64,000 nt of DNA, from the NCBI GenBank assembly GCA_904063045.1, contig CAJFCJ010000055.1, positions 69,256 through 133,255 of the forward strand, in the 5' to 3' direction. The translations under genes and the position numbers were made by a program. This document shows positions 22,056 through 33,914 of the stretch, piece after piece. Position 1 is the stretch's first letter; every line of letters starts with the position of its first letter. The notes below the pieces were generated by a model. That model saw only the letters and a list, made by a program, of their open reading frames with translations, had not been told where the DNA came from and made no database searches. This stretch comes from Dimorphilus gyrociliatus. Its lineage: Eukaryota; Annelida; Polychaeta; Dinophilidae.

Positions 22056-25000
22056 ATGATTCAATTTCTTGAATTCGTTATTTTCATTTTAAATGTTCAA
22101 TTCATTCAATCAATAGAAATTACGTCAACATCCAATTATATTCATCTTATACTCGACAACGATTTCTACACAATAATGGAATAGTAAAAGTAAAATCTTT
22201 AAAGATTAACGCGGGAGCAGAATTGGCTTTTTCTCACGAATCCAGTAGGATAATTGTGAATGGAGGTAAAGTGGAGCTACTTGGAAGACATGATAAAAAA
22301 ATCCGCTTGAACCGACAAAGAAATTTCAGTGTTGAATATATTCAAACTTCAAGTTAGCTGGATGATTTCTACGGTAAAAATAATTCTTCGCAGCATTTTG
22401 TGAAATATAACTGACTTTTCTTTCCAATTTCTTTCAAGATAATCTTCTTCTTCCTATGTATAAAAACCCTGAAACTCAAATTTTTGAACCAGTTTATTAT
22501 AATTCGTGGTCTAGTTACACTCGACTTGCAAAGGTTATTTTTCTCTTTTCCTTTTCAATAAAAAAGTATTATCTTTGCAGTTGACCTGCAACCATTTTGG
22601 GTTATATAGAAATACGTCTACGAGTTAGCTATTAATTTATTTCATAGAGAGAATTAACAGTTTAGTTGTTCAAAACACAGATAATAAGCAGAATGGACTA
22701 ATCATTCAATCAACTGGAAAAGAGGATAACGAAATTTTAAGTAGTAATGGTGGCCTAACAACATTGGATATTTGCGAAATGACTTGTTTCGATTGTTCTC
22801 ATCTCGCATTTCCTTTAATCTTAACAGGAAGTCAAAGTTATACGACAAAGAAGATCTTTAAGGCGAAAGAAGGAGAAGTACTAGAGATCATTCTAATCGA
22901 CTTAATTGACGCCAACATTCAGTTAAAAGAAGAAATACAAGAAGATTTTGTTTATCTCCTACAATATAATAGATTTTCTGTTAAGATAAAGAAATTTATC
23001 TCTTCAAATCAACATATCGAACTAGAAACTTATGAAAATGCTAAATTCTATTTGAATTCTATAGAATCTGTTAAAAAAAGAATCTTCTACCAGTTTCCTT
23101 TTTTTCAATTATTTCGCCTTTTTTCAGAAAAATCTCCCAGGTTACATTCATTCGATTCCGGTTCATTTTCCAGCATTATTAAAGGTTGAGAATTCCGTTG
23201 TAGAACACCATTTGAATGGTGTGGGAATAGTAGGGTGGAAAATTGTTAAATCTTTTATAGACAATAATCAATTTTGTAATCCTCAACTACCGTTTGAACT
23301 GGATCTGCAACCATTTCTAGACAGCTATCATTCTGCTCCAATTGTACAGTGTTCAAATAATTATTGTGGCACAGAGGATGTTTTAACAAGAGTCATTTCA
23401 GAATTGCAGGTGCTCAATAACAGACTCGTCAACCTCTTACCTTTCTACTCTTATTCAAATATGACGGGTCTCGTTTCAGACAAAATTTACTTATCACCTA
23501 AAACTTCAATTCTAGCTGGCGATGTTTTTGGTAACATTACCATAAAATCAGGTCACTATCTATTAAAGTCTCCCATCAGAGTGTTGCAAGGTTCAACACT
23601 GACAATTGAGCAGGATGTTACAATTGATTGTTGACCATTCTTTGGTATTGAAGTCTATGGTAAATTGGATATTATGGGTACCGAAACGAATAGGGTAACA
23701 TTCCGTTCTGTTGAATATTTAAGAAATTCACCTATGTTCATAACGGAAGAGAATATCAAATATAAGTGCATGGAGAGGATATTGATGCTTTCATTTCGTA
23801 TTGTTTCGCATTGGGATTAGGAAGATATTTCAGCTACAATTTGATTTCTTATAGAGATGGAGTTAGATTCACATGCAATTCCAGTTCGTATTTTGAATTC
23901 TGTCATATGGAGTTTGTTCGTTGTCGAGCAAATGTTCAATTATTTTGTAGATCAGTCTCCTGAAGGGGAATAAGCTACCACGCAAATTCATTACAGGGTA
24001 AAATACAAGGTTCGTCTATTTATGGTGCAGGCTATTTAAATTACAGCTTGTGATTAGCAATTTCGAATTGCTAAGGAACAATCTAACAGATGTTAGACTG
24101 GAGACGGACAGCCTCTATAGCATCCGGATTGGAAACATCTACCACAATGAATGTTCAATATTTGACAAGTTAGTAATAAACTCGCCCAATTCGAAAAATC
24201 ACATTTCCATCAATCATAGAGGATGTTTAGAGATTAGAGATTCTTATTTTGACCATAGCTACATTAAACTGGTGACCTATAAATTTACATATTATCCTGA
24301 TATGTTTAGAAGGGATATCACAAAGATAACAAATTGTCATACTCCACATATTTTCATTCCAAAACGCCAAAAAATTCTTCTTCATGTAAAGGCATTTTGT
24401 TCAATTGAGTTTGAAACTGAGAAAAATATGACCTTGACACTTCTATTATATCCTCTACATGATAATGATGGTGGAGTGTATAAACCTTGGTCCATTGAAG
24501 ATTTCATGGCGTAAACCTTCCTACTATTTTATAGTTGAGAGTAGGCCTATTGAAGAAGGTAAGTTTTAAATAAGCCAAAGGTGACAACTAATATAAAGCA
24601 TAAATTTCTGTTTTATTTAATCTAGTAAACAGAAATAGGCCTACAGAGGCTATAGGATTCCAATTGAAAAATTCAAGAATAAAAAATTTTGAACAATTCG
24701 CATTAGTTGTTCAACCAAAACTCGATCTAGCTACGAATGTTTATATAAAAAATTGCAGTTTTTTCGGTAAGGAAACTGCAATAGAAAACTCAGTGTCTTC
24801 ATTGCAGAGTTTATGAATTGAAAATTCATATTTTAATGGAATGGAAATGGCAATTAAAATCAATTTAGATTATTTTAAACAGTTTAGTTATAAAGTTATC
24901 AACAATAGATTTATTAATACTAGACCATTATATTTAAATTACAACACTAACACCAATCAACCACAAGATATTGACAACTTTTCAATTGATTTTCGAGATA

Positions 25001-26048
25001 ATTTCATCTCGGTAATTCAATTCAAAAATGGAGGAATTATTTCTGACAATTTCCCTTTTAATATTCCATTCAACAAAAGACAAATCTAATAGAGTGTGTT
25101 CGTTAGAAAAACTCACAAATATGGAAAAAGATCAATGCATCTTTGACATTGTTATCACTGATGATGAAAGTCTAGGAAAACAGGTAGCTTTGCAGAGCAT
25201 TCTCTGCCCTGATATGTCCTCAAATAGGGGAAATTGTATCAATGGGACTTGTATTTGCATTAGCGGATGGTCCGGAATCAGTTGCGATTATGGAAAATGT
25301 GAAAAATGCATAAATGGAGATTGTAGCGGAGGATTTTGTAAATGCAATCCAGGATTTATAGGCCCAATATGCAATGAAATTACTACCTGCAAAGGAAATT
25401 GTTCAAACAATGGAAAATGCATAAACACTGTCGTCTGCCAATGTAATGATGGATGGACCATATCAAATTTCTCAGAAGAGGCTCAATGCCAGTTTATGTC
25501 ATTTCATTTAGCACGCAATTGAAAGATTTTCAAGTGAAGGGAATTGAAAATCAAAAGAATTTTTCAAAAGCAACTGCAAATTCTTTGCCATTTACTACTT
25601 GGACAACTGTTACTGCGAGAGGAGAAAGTAGTGAAACCAAAGTATCTACTGATTTTACAACTCTTCAAACAACCATTACAGAAAAAGAAGGACCAGGAGG
25701 AGACATTAGTGGAACCCAAGTATCTACTGATTCTACAACTGTTCAAGCTACCATTACTGAGAAAGAAGGAGGAAGAGAAAGTAGTGAAACCAAAATGTCA
25801 TTTGCTTATACAACTGTTCAAGCTACTACTGACAAAGAAGAAAGGCAAAGCAGTGACACAAAATTATCAAAGACTGATAAAACCATTGAAATCACTTCGT
25901 TTCAAACAACTGTTAAGGATGATAATGAAGATAACAGGGGATCGGGGACAGCTCTTGAGTGGTATCATATTGCGATTTTGGTTGTTAGAAGTTCTGTACC
26001 CATTTTTGGAGTAGTTTTTTTGATATTTGCGATAAAAAGATTGTGCTA
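22056..26048 (+). pseudogene. bark-beetle-like beta-helix/SRCR/EGF transmembrane gene, disrupted
   Basis: Starts with a signal peptide (22056). Right-handed beta-helix repeats follow, including KSLKINAGAELAFSHES and NSVVEHHLNGVGIVGW and the motif LTIEQDVTID...EVYGKLDIMGT. Then come an SRCR-like Cys block (23766-23960), more beta-helix (24050-25090), three EGF-like modules (25200-25490), a Thr/Ser-rich stalk with about 30-residue repeats (25590-25930) and a final transmembrane segment (25960-26040). The order recalls Drosophila bark beetle/Anakonda, which organises tricellular junctions; the EGF and Thr stalk are additions. Phase-consistent introns exist (47-base at about 22533-22579, 45-base at 22615-22659, 58-base at about 23071-23128). 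Frame breaks remain near 22120, 23765, 24040, 25085 and 25495, with in-frame TGA at 23632 and 24814. Probably a young pseudogene. Confidence 0.6.
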
Positions 26049-26147
26049 ATTTCAACTCAATAAGATTGAATTTTTATGTCTTCTATTAAAAAAGTTGAAT
26101 TTTCATTGAGAACAGTCTTCTATCAACTATTTAGTTGAAACATCAAA

Positions 26148-26160
26148 CGCCACCTATCGG
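26148..26160 (-). promoter_or_regulatory. CTCF-like motif
   Basis: Minus strand reads CCGATAGGTGGCG, 11 of 13 positions of the CTCF core. It lies between the bark-like gene and the second GPCR. Confidence 0.3.
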
Positions 26161-26650
26161 GATGGTTTACTATTCAAAACAGTTCAAGCAACTAATGAAA
26201 AAGTAACCAATCTTTACCTTATCTATTTCAATAATGTTCTAGTTAAGGGGTGATTTATATCATAAACTTTTAAACAGACAGAGAATGTGACAAGAAATGT
26301 AAAATCTATCTTTCACTTATAGACAACACTATGAAATAATTCATTTCTCTTTTAATAGTACTACTGTATATCTTTCAGAGAAAACTGGTAAAAATATCAC
26401 AGTACATATTTCTTTCTTTAAAAATATTAATATATTATTTTATGATTAAGCAAACAGCAAAAATTAATAAGTTTTAAATTGGATAATCCGCTTAAAATTC
26501 TGATCAAAACAAGTAAATATTACAAGTTTCCATAAGCAGTGTTTACCCTTAACGCTATACATGTATACGTATTTTTTTTCCTTTATGCCTTCTAAGGAAT
26601 TTTTAATTAATTAGTAATTTACAGTTGATTAATTAAAATTCTGTAAATCC

Positions 26651-26658
26651 TATATAAC
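26651..26658 (+). promoter_or_regulatory. TATA box of the second 7TM receptor
   Basis: TATATAAC lies 54-61 bases before the ATG at 26712, preceding a purine-rich leader AGAGAAAGAAAAAACAAGG. Confidence 0.4.
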
Positions 26659-26711
26659 AGAATACTGTTTTCTATTTATATTTTAGATATATAGAGAAAG
26701 AAAAAACAAGG

Positions 26712-27716
26712 ATGAAAAACAATTCAAGTAGTGAATTTAATTATCCTGTTCCAAAATATATTAGATGTTCAATTATAACAACTTTTATATCACTTACAAT
26801 TATTTTTAACATATGTGGAATGAAGATTATGTTTTCAATGACTAAGGATATTCATAAAAATTCAAAAATTTTACTAACTAATTTATTATTAAGTGATTGT
26901 TGTGCTGGTTTTTCAACAATACCAACATCATTAATATCTTCTTGGACTGAAGATTTCAATAATATTAGTAACCTTTGTCAATTTGCTGGCATGGTCTTCG
27001 GTTCAACCGCTGCAATATCCATGTGGACAGTAGCATTTATATCAATAGATAGATTTTTTGCAATCAATTATCCAACGAAATACAAAAAATTTTTCAGTGA
27101 AAGAAAACTGAAAACAATAATTGTATTTCTATGGTTGATTTTCTATTTAGTTTTTCTTTTCCCTATTTTAATAACACCAAATTTTAGATTTTATATATTT
27201 TTAAAAGTTGAATGGTATTGTTACAATGTATTCAATTTAAAATGGACATTTTCAACAGCTTTTTTTATACCTGGTCTGTCGTCTGCTATTCTCTTTATTA
27301 CAACTTTTAAATCGGTTAGAACACTTATAAAACACTCTAAAAATATTCATCCACAAAATTCAAAAAAAACTTATGTTTATGTAAGAAAACAATCAAAAGC
27401 AATTAAAATGTTGATTGCAACTGTATGTTCATTTTATATTTTATGGTTGCCATATGTAACGGTTTATATCTTAGAAAATACTTTAAATAGACAACTTATT
27501 CAACATTTTCTAAAATTTCTCCTCTTTTGGCTTGCATTTTCAAATAGTTTCTTAAATAATCTTATCTATATTTTTATATATCCAAGTTTTAGGCAAAAAT
27601 TAGGTCAATTTGTATATTCAATATTTATCTGTGCAGTTTTTTGTAATAAGGAGCAAAACGCCCACCAACATCACGAGACCGAAATTATTCAACAATCTTC
27701 TGATTGTGCAGTTTAA
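26712..27716 (+). CDS. class A GPCR, intronless
   Basis: A 334-residue single-exon seven-helix receptor. It has TM2 LLLSDCCAG, TM3 ending in SIDRFFAINYP (DRF variant of DRY), TM6 FYILWLPYV (W-L-P instead of C-W-x-P) and TM7 NSFLNNLIYIFIYPSFRQ (NNLIY in place of NPxxY). Two Cys (ECL1 NLCQFAG, ECL2 WYCYNVF) can form the conserved extracellular disulphide. N-terminal Asn-Ser-Ser glycosylation sites are present. The receptor is not closely similar to the one at 6864. DRF and the loss of NPxxY are compatible with amine- or opsin-like orphan families, but no retinal lysine is evident and no ligand is assigned. Confidence 0.85.
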   Translation: MKNNSSSEFNYPVPKYIRCSIITTFISLTIIFNICGMKIMFSMTKDIHKNSKILLTNLLLSDCCAGFSTIPTSLISSWTEDFNNISNLCQFAGMVFGSTAAISMWTVAFISIDRFFAINYPTKYKKFFSERKLKTIIVFLWLIFYLVFLFPILITPNFRFYIFLKVEWYCYNVFNLKWTFSTAFFIPGLSSAILFITTFKSVRTLIKHSKNIHPQNSKKTYVYVRKQSKAIKMLIATVCSFYILWLPYVTVYILENTLNRQLIQHFLKFLLFWLAFSNSFLNNLIYIFIYPSFRQKLGQFVYSIFICAVFCNKEQNAHQHHETEIIQQSSDCAV

Positions 27717-28006
27717 ATGTTCTGACAATTTGTTCACAATTCATATTTCTATTGCTATATACAGTTTTAATAAAATCAAACAAATGACGTCAGTACTGTA
27801 CGATGATTTATTATTTTTTACTGCCTTTGCAGTAGTTTGTCAAAGAACTTTACTGTTTGAAATCAATATTACTTTGGGTGATTATCGAAAATTGTATAAA
27901 AAATTTTTACTTTTTCTTATTACTTTATTGCTTATGAAATTTTTGAACAGTAAAAGCAGATTAGACTGAATAGCAGCTACGCAGCTAATGGATAATATTT
28001 AAGAAT

Positions 28007-29910
28007 TTAAGAAATACATTTTGCACGTGCAATCATTTCAAAAGAACTTCCTCCCATATCGGTACCTTCAAAATAATTGATGTTTAAATCTCCAGTTTCG
28101 TTAATGTAATAAGTTGTTCCCAGTTTGGGAGGCTTTAAGTACTGCCCTTCAAAGATGCTAATTCGATTCGTTTCCGAGCTAGCGTAAATAGAAAGTAGAA
28201 AAAAAATCATTTAATATATTATGACCTTGACCTTGCAATGAAGGTGTATACTGACCCCACTTTATTTGCCTTTCCAGAATACTTAATATAACGAAAATTT
28301 TGAGAAAATGTCAAAACATGGTAACTCATTCCAGTATTTCTCTGTAGATTGAATGAGAGAAATTCAAATTCCACCTCCTAAAATGATAAACAAATGATAG
28401 ATTTGAATGTTTTGAATACAGAAATATAAACAAAATACTATATTCTTTTGGTGTACAAATTGAGTAATTGAACACCATATTTTTAGTTTTACTGATTGGA
28501 GATATGATTCTTAAATCTCCCATATCACAATGAATATTAATATCATGATTATCCCAGTTGCATAGAACTTGTCTCACTGGTAGAGTTTTTGGTAGACAAG
28601 AGAGTGTAGTTGTCAAATGAAATCCGGTCTTTTGTGTATATCTATCACTTTTGAAAATTAATTTAAACGAATTTTTCATACTAATAAAATATGTTTTATT
28701 TATATCCACTTCATGAGAATAGGGTTTCATTCTTAGGGAAATATTCCCTTTATTGCCCACAACTACAAAAACAAAAGAGAAGAATGTGAAATACAATTTG
28801 TAAATTAATTGGAAATTTTACTTGGATCTTCGCAGAATTTAAAAGACTGTCCACGATCATCGATAATCTCAACATAATCGAATTTGCAAGCATAATGTCT
28901 TTCAATATCAAAATATTTAAATTTGAAATAAATTGTCTGGCAAATGCAATGTTATTGTTATTTATTGAAAAATGATTATTTTTACCCCTTTCCTCCCTTG
29001 TGGAGGTATTAAATGAATAAGACAATCTGAATTGGGTAAATATGGATTGCTGGAAATGATATTATAACTTTTTCCATTACAATCCAATTCAACTTTTTGA
29101 GTTGTTCTATTGTCACAAGAAACTGGTTTATTATTTACAAATAGTGTTGCTGTTTTTGGTGATGTTTCTCTTGTTTTTAGTGTTTTTGTTGTTAATTGGG
29201 GTATTGGAGTAGATAAATCTATTTCCACAGCAACACTACCAACACCACTTGCTGTTTTTCTATCAGAGTAGTTGGCAGTTAAAAATTACGAAATTAATGT
29301 TTGGCACGAAAATATGAGATATTTTTAACTTTTAATTAGGCCTTTTCCGCATAAAGTCACTTTTTCTGTGTCATCCGAAATTGTTAGATAGTCGTAATGG
29401 CAATTTTTTGAAAATTCAAGATGGAATTCATCAAATTTTAACTCTATGTACTATAAATAGAAATTAAATAAGGATAATTGGAAAATTATAAACTATTATC
29501 ATATAAGTGGATTTTGATCCCATTTAATCCCAGTTAACTTAATTTTGAATAATAAAAGCGCTCATTTTCCACAATTAACATAATACAAACCCCGTTAAAC
29601 TCTTCTTCCACAGTCATAATTATTATACAATTTTGATTATTTGGATAATTTTTTGGATAATCCTTCGAAGAGATTAAATAATCCGCTGTGTAGTTACTGT
29701 TCAATGTTTGATTTAAAATAATCTGTCCATCGCATTCAATCTGTTCTAAAGTCTGGTTTGAAAATTTCTGATTGTTGTCAATACATCCATCACTATCCAC
29801 ACGATATTTATATAAAAGAACCTATTTGATATTTGAAAAATGAATGAAAAGAAACACCAAATATCTTTTACCAAGATGAACAGAATGCCTCCTTGAACAC
29901 TTTTCAACAT
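28007..29910 (-). CDS. secreted CUB-domain protein, multi-exon
   Basis: ATG at 29910 opens a signal-peptide exon (29872-29910), followed by a 50-base phase-0 intron. CUB domain 1 starts with CDG and YLISSKDYPKNYPNN and ends in the separate exon near 29340-29450 (KNCHYDYLTI, LCGKG). A Thr-rich linker follows (TTKTLKTRETSPKT). CUB domain 2 starts at about 29100 (CNGKSYNIISSNPYLPNSDC). A third CUB-like block (28326-28796) and a short C-terminal exon (28007-28210) complete it. CUB domains mediate extracellular protein or glycan binding in proteases, receptors and complement-like proteins; no catalytic domain is seen. Not all intron borders could be phased, so the exon count (about 7) is approximate, and 28007-28210 could be a separate small gene. 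Confidence 0.6.
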
Positions 29911-32512
29911 GTTTGCTTTTTTATTCTCCTCTTCCGACTATCTATAGAAATTGAATTAGAAAAACACTCTAGCGTTAGTATTCAATCAATCAAATAAATT
30001 CAGCAATTGTGGTGGTGTTGATGACCTCTTCTTATATATTATTTTTTTTGCTGAAATTGTCAATTTTTTAAATATGAATTTCTGAAGAATTGTTTACAAT
30101 ATCAATAATTATAATGCTAAATGTCTTTATTTTATCTCATAGGCAAAAATAGACAGACACCTACGCTAAAATACCAATTTTGATACAATAAACCAGGATT
30201 AAGGCTCATTTATAACTGTTCGTAATTATATCAGTTTTCTAATTTACAGAGTAAATAGGCCTAAAATCGCTAGATGTTTGCTTCTTGAGAATAAAACTTT
30301 TAGCCCTGTTGAAAAATTTATGAAAGATGAGTCTGATTAATAATTCTGTCAACATTTATTGTATATAGGCCTAGTCTATTATGAAAAATAAACTTTTTAT
30401 ATCAAAGTATACAATAAATGATCCCATTGTCACATAAGTATTTGTTACCAAGTATTTCTATACATTATGTAGTGGCTACAATTCGTTTTACAAGTGCCGA
30501 TATCATTCACTTGTTGACTATTACGAAACTCTCCTACTGCTAAAAGATTCCAAAAAGAGCTGAATTCAATGTTCTGTCGTATTGGCAGACTTTTACAAAA
30601 TAATAACCGTTTTAAAGAGGCTACAAAAGAATGTTGACGCCATTACAAATCCAATCCTTATCTGAAAAGACTCAGCAAATTGAAATACTACAGTTTCAAC
30701 GAGAAAATGATAATATAATGCAATCTTTATCTATAGGAATTGTTCCGAGGTTGGGACAGTTTTTCCTACCTCTTGGATGTCTTTTCCCGTATTCTTCCTC
30801 CCTCTCTGGAGAAGTGTATTATTAATCTCTTTACTTCTGTATTATTTTGATTAATTTTTACTTTCTAGAATTAACATTCAAACCTGGCAAAAAATAACAT
30901 AGCGTCATTTGAATTGTCTGCCCCAAGATAACAAATATACTTCTACTTGTCCATATTTCTTTCTAACAATAGTTTTGGTTCAAATTCAGGTATAGGCCTA
31001 AGAAAAATATTCTTTAATGTTAAATTAGCTCTATTATTAATTAAGATAAAGTTGTGAAATCTATCACTGGGACTAATACTTTTTCTGCCAGCTACTAAAT
31101 CATTTTTCAGAATTCAAAACAAAAGGGATGGAGTAAAATTTTTAATGTATTGTTTGTCCAATAGGAGACAAACACTCATCCCAAAGTCATTCATGTTCAA
31201 ATCATTTTCGTTTATTCAAAATATTTATTCAAACTTATTTCTTGGAATATTTGAATTGATTAGAATTAGGAAAAATAAAGTAAATTTTCCAATTATGCAC
31301 TCTGGTTTTCATCTAAATTACAATTACTAAATTCAAAAGAATTTAATGTGTTTGATGAACATTGAAGTCCTTCACAAATCGCAAGAAAGCCATTTTTCAT
31401 TTTTTCTATAAAATCTAAGACAATTCAATGTCGCTTTCTGTATAGAAAATAGAGTAATAATTGACCTTTGATGTCCTTTTGCTGACAATCAGTTTATTAA
31501 TTACAAAGCACAGCTGCAAAACATTATTAAAGATTATAAAATGTTAATATATACAACTCTGTGGTTTTAAATATGATTTAGAGTGTCACTTTACAATTTG
31601 TGTATTGTTTTTTTTTGTAAGCATTAGGTTTGACTGTTAAATCCAATCATCACTTTACAATTGGCACATTGTCTAATTCATATCTATCTTTAGTAACACA
31701 ATGTTATAAGATTTAACAATTAGGTGCGCTAATTGAATTATAACTGGGCAATACTTTAGGAAGGCCAATTAGATTCTCCATAAACTGAACTGTAAAACTT
31801 GACTCTGCATTCACTCAATTGGAAGGAATATTAGAACTATATCTATGCTGTTTGTTTGGAGCGTCAACAATATTTCTAATCAGTTGATTTCCGTTATCAT
31901 ATTCAAATTCTGACATTTTGCCATCAAATATTGCAAATGCTGTCGTTTTAAGAGTAACATTTCAGGCCATATTAGGCCTGAGAACTAATCGTTAGGAATC
32001 TCAACATTGGTTAGGCCTAAACTCTAAACAGTCAAACAGCTACAAGTGATTAAACATTAGTTGGAAAGTATTACTTTTCCATTTCATAATAAAGATATCT
32101 ATTAATTCTTGATGTTCACTTCAGTTCAGTAATTTTTATCACACGAACAAGAGATTCAACAGAGGAAACAATGCAGAAGGAGATTGTTTACTTTCTCTTG
32201 TCTATTACAATCCTGTAAATTTGGCGTATAAACAATTTACAAACATGTCTGGTTCGTGGCCAACTAGCAACACTCACTTGATCGTAAATGGAGAATTTAA
32301 TCCCAAATACCTGTCTCATGAAAGATGATAGTGTTCCTACACCACAAACACCTGAAGAATGTGACTATCACGATGGACACTTACCTCTTTATACAATTTT
32401 AGAACTGAATAATATCAAATACAATATCATAGTTGATAGTGAAATAGCTCAAACATGTATTGAAATCAAAATAAACATAACGATTATTCAAAGTAAAATA
32501 TAAACAAGAGAA
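29911..32512. other. gene-poor spacer
   Basis: About 2.6 kb. It contains four TAGGCCTA octamers (30256, 30366, 30993, 32012) and short unrecognised frames (30631-30825, 31145-31330, 32288-32503). A weak tandem duplication of about 67 bases lies near 31580-31675 (shared CACTTTACAATT). No gene is supported. Confidence 0.5.
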
Positions 32513-33055
32513 TTATTGAAGTATTGTTGAAATTCGTGTTCTATTCATAATCCAATAAACAAATTTAGAAAAAACGATTGAGTAGATACTCAACCAAAAG
32601 TAATAATACATAAAGTAAATATTCATTGCAAAAAAAGAGAAAATTTTTAATTTATTATTAGGAATCGTGTCAAAAAGTTGCAAAATATTAATTAGAAAAA
32701 GACTGTAGAATTTATTAGTAAGGCAAAAACAGTTGAATAAAAATCTAATGTATATTAGTCTAGAATATCTGATTATGTAAATATTTGTAATAGTTAAAAT
32801 AAACAGTAAACATATTGGTATGTAACCTAATTTGGTTACTCTATTACCAACATCTTCAGCCTTTAATATATTTGTAAATATTAAATTATACAGAAATACA
32901 GTTATCAGAAAATCAAGAAATGTTAAATATGTCCAATTTGAATATTCAATTTTATGGACTATATTCTTTTCAATTGGTAAATAATTTTTTACAATCACAT
33001 TTTTAGCATCCAAAATTGAAAATTTGGTTTCTGATTTAAAGCCACCTACCTCCAT
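32513..33055 (-). CDS. unrecognised multi-pass membrane protein
   Basis: Uninterrupted 180-residue frame from Met to stop. Residues about 45-65, 77-97, 110-130 and 145-168 are strongly hydrophobic with many Phe, Ile and Tyr, suggesting four or five transmembrane helices. The N-terminus is polar. It ends with a basic tail WIMNRTRIS. No family motif is recognised. A single exon and AT-rich codons match its neighbours. It may be a lineage-specific gene, the last exon of a larger gene, or a chance frame in AT-rich DNA; the amphipathic spacing favours a real protein only moderately. Confidence 0.4.
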   Translation of the reverse strand: MEVGGFKSETKFSILDAKNVIVKNYLPIEKNIVHKIEYSNWTYLTFLDFLITVFLYNLIFTNILKAEDVGNRVTKLGYIPICLLFILTITNIYIIRYSRLIYIRFLFNCFCLTNKFYSLFLINILQLFDTIPNNKLKIFSFFAMNIYFMYYYFWLSIYSIVFSKFVYWIMNRTRISTILQ

Positions 33056-33076
33056 TATTAGTCCATTTGTAGGATT

Positions 33077-33300
33077 ATCTATCTGCGATAATGATTGCTC
33101 ATTTCAAGGAGAGTGTACAGCACCTGGTGTGTGTAAATGTAATACTGGATTCTCTGGAGACAATTGCACATAGGTAACGACTTGTCCTCTGCTCAATAAT
33201 CTGGAAATGGAATATGCACTGACCAGGATACTTGTATATGTGATTTAGGATTCAATGGAGATAATTGTTATCCCTATCCTTATCATCTTTCATACACCTT
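33077..33300 (+). pseudogene. EGF-like module remnants
   Basis: Two EGF-like modules in slightly different frames: CDNDCSFQGECTAPGVCKCN followed by TGFSGDNC, and GICTDQDTCICDLGFNGDNC. A TAG stop separates them, and no flanking domain or start is visible. The style (no spacer between Cys 5 and GFxGxxC) resembles the EGF modules of the bark-like gene at 25200-25490, so this may be a displaced fragment of a related gene. Confidence 0.6.
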
Positions 33301-33914
33301 GCGAACAATCAAATAATAAATCAACTGCTATTGGTAAAATTTCAATAAATACAAATGGAAATCGTCTGGTATTCGATAGCCAATCAGAGTCAAACGATAA
33401 AAGTTGACATAGTTTATATTATTAGTATATACTTCGAAATCATCAGTACAACATTATTAAATTTCAACTGCTGAAACAAAGTATAATTAATGAGCTGTGT
33501 CAGCAATTTGGATTTGATTTCCTTCATTCAGATTTTTTGAGTTTCCCAAACCAGTAAACCATTTTTATATGAAAATCTAAGTATAGAATTTACAACAATA
33601 CAAAAATTGAAAGCTCATCCTCATTTTCGATTGTCTAATTTAGTCAAACACTCACCACTATAAAGTGGACGACAGGTATGTTGGAACACCTCAAATTTTT
33701 ATAGGTCAAATATTAAAAATCTTTTTTGTGATGAAAAAAGATTATTTGTTTTATTTTTTTAGTGTTTAATAATAGGTTAAACTTGTAATTTTATATAAAT
33801 TTCTTTAAAACAGCAGTTAGGTACATTTTTACATATTTTTTTTTTATAGAAATTACCATAGTTTTCTGATTTTTTTTCTTATTTGGACAAGTTTATTGGA
33901 ACAATGTTCAATAG

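Noticed and set aside
25544-26014. 156-residue Lys/Leu-rich frame overlapping the Thr-rich stalk
   Set aside because: Shadow of the tandem repeats in another frame; low-complexity composition and no domain.
30631-30825. Possible LETM1-like fragment
   Set aside because: The similarity rests on a few hydrophobic residues and does not continue upstream or downstream.
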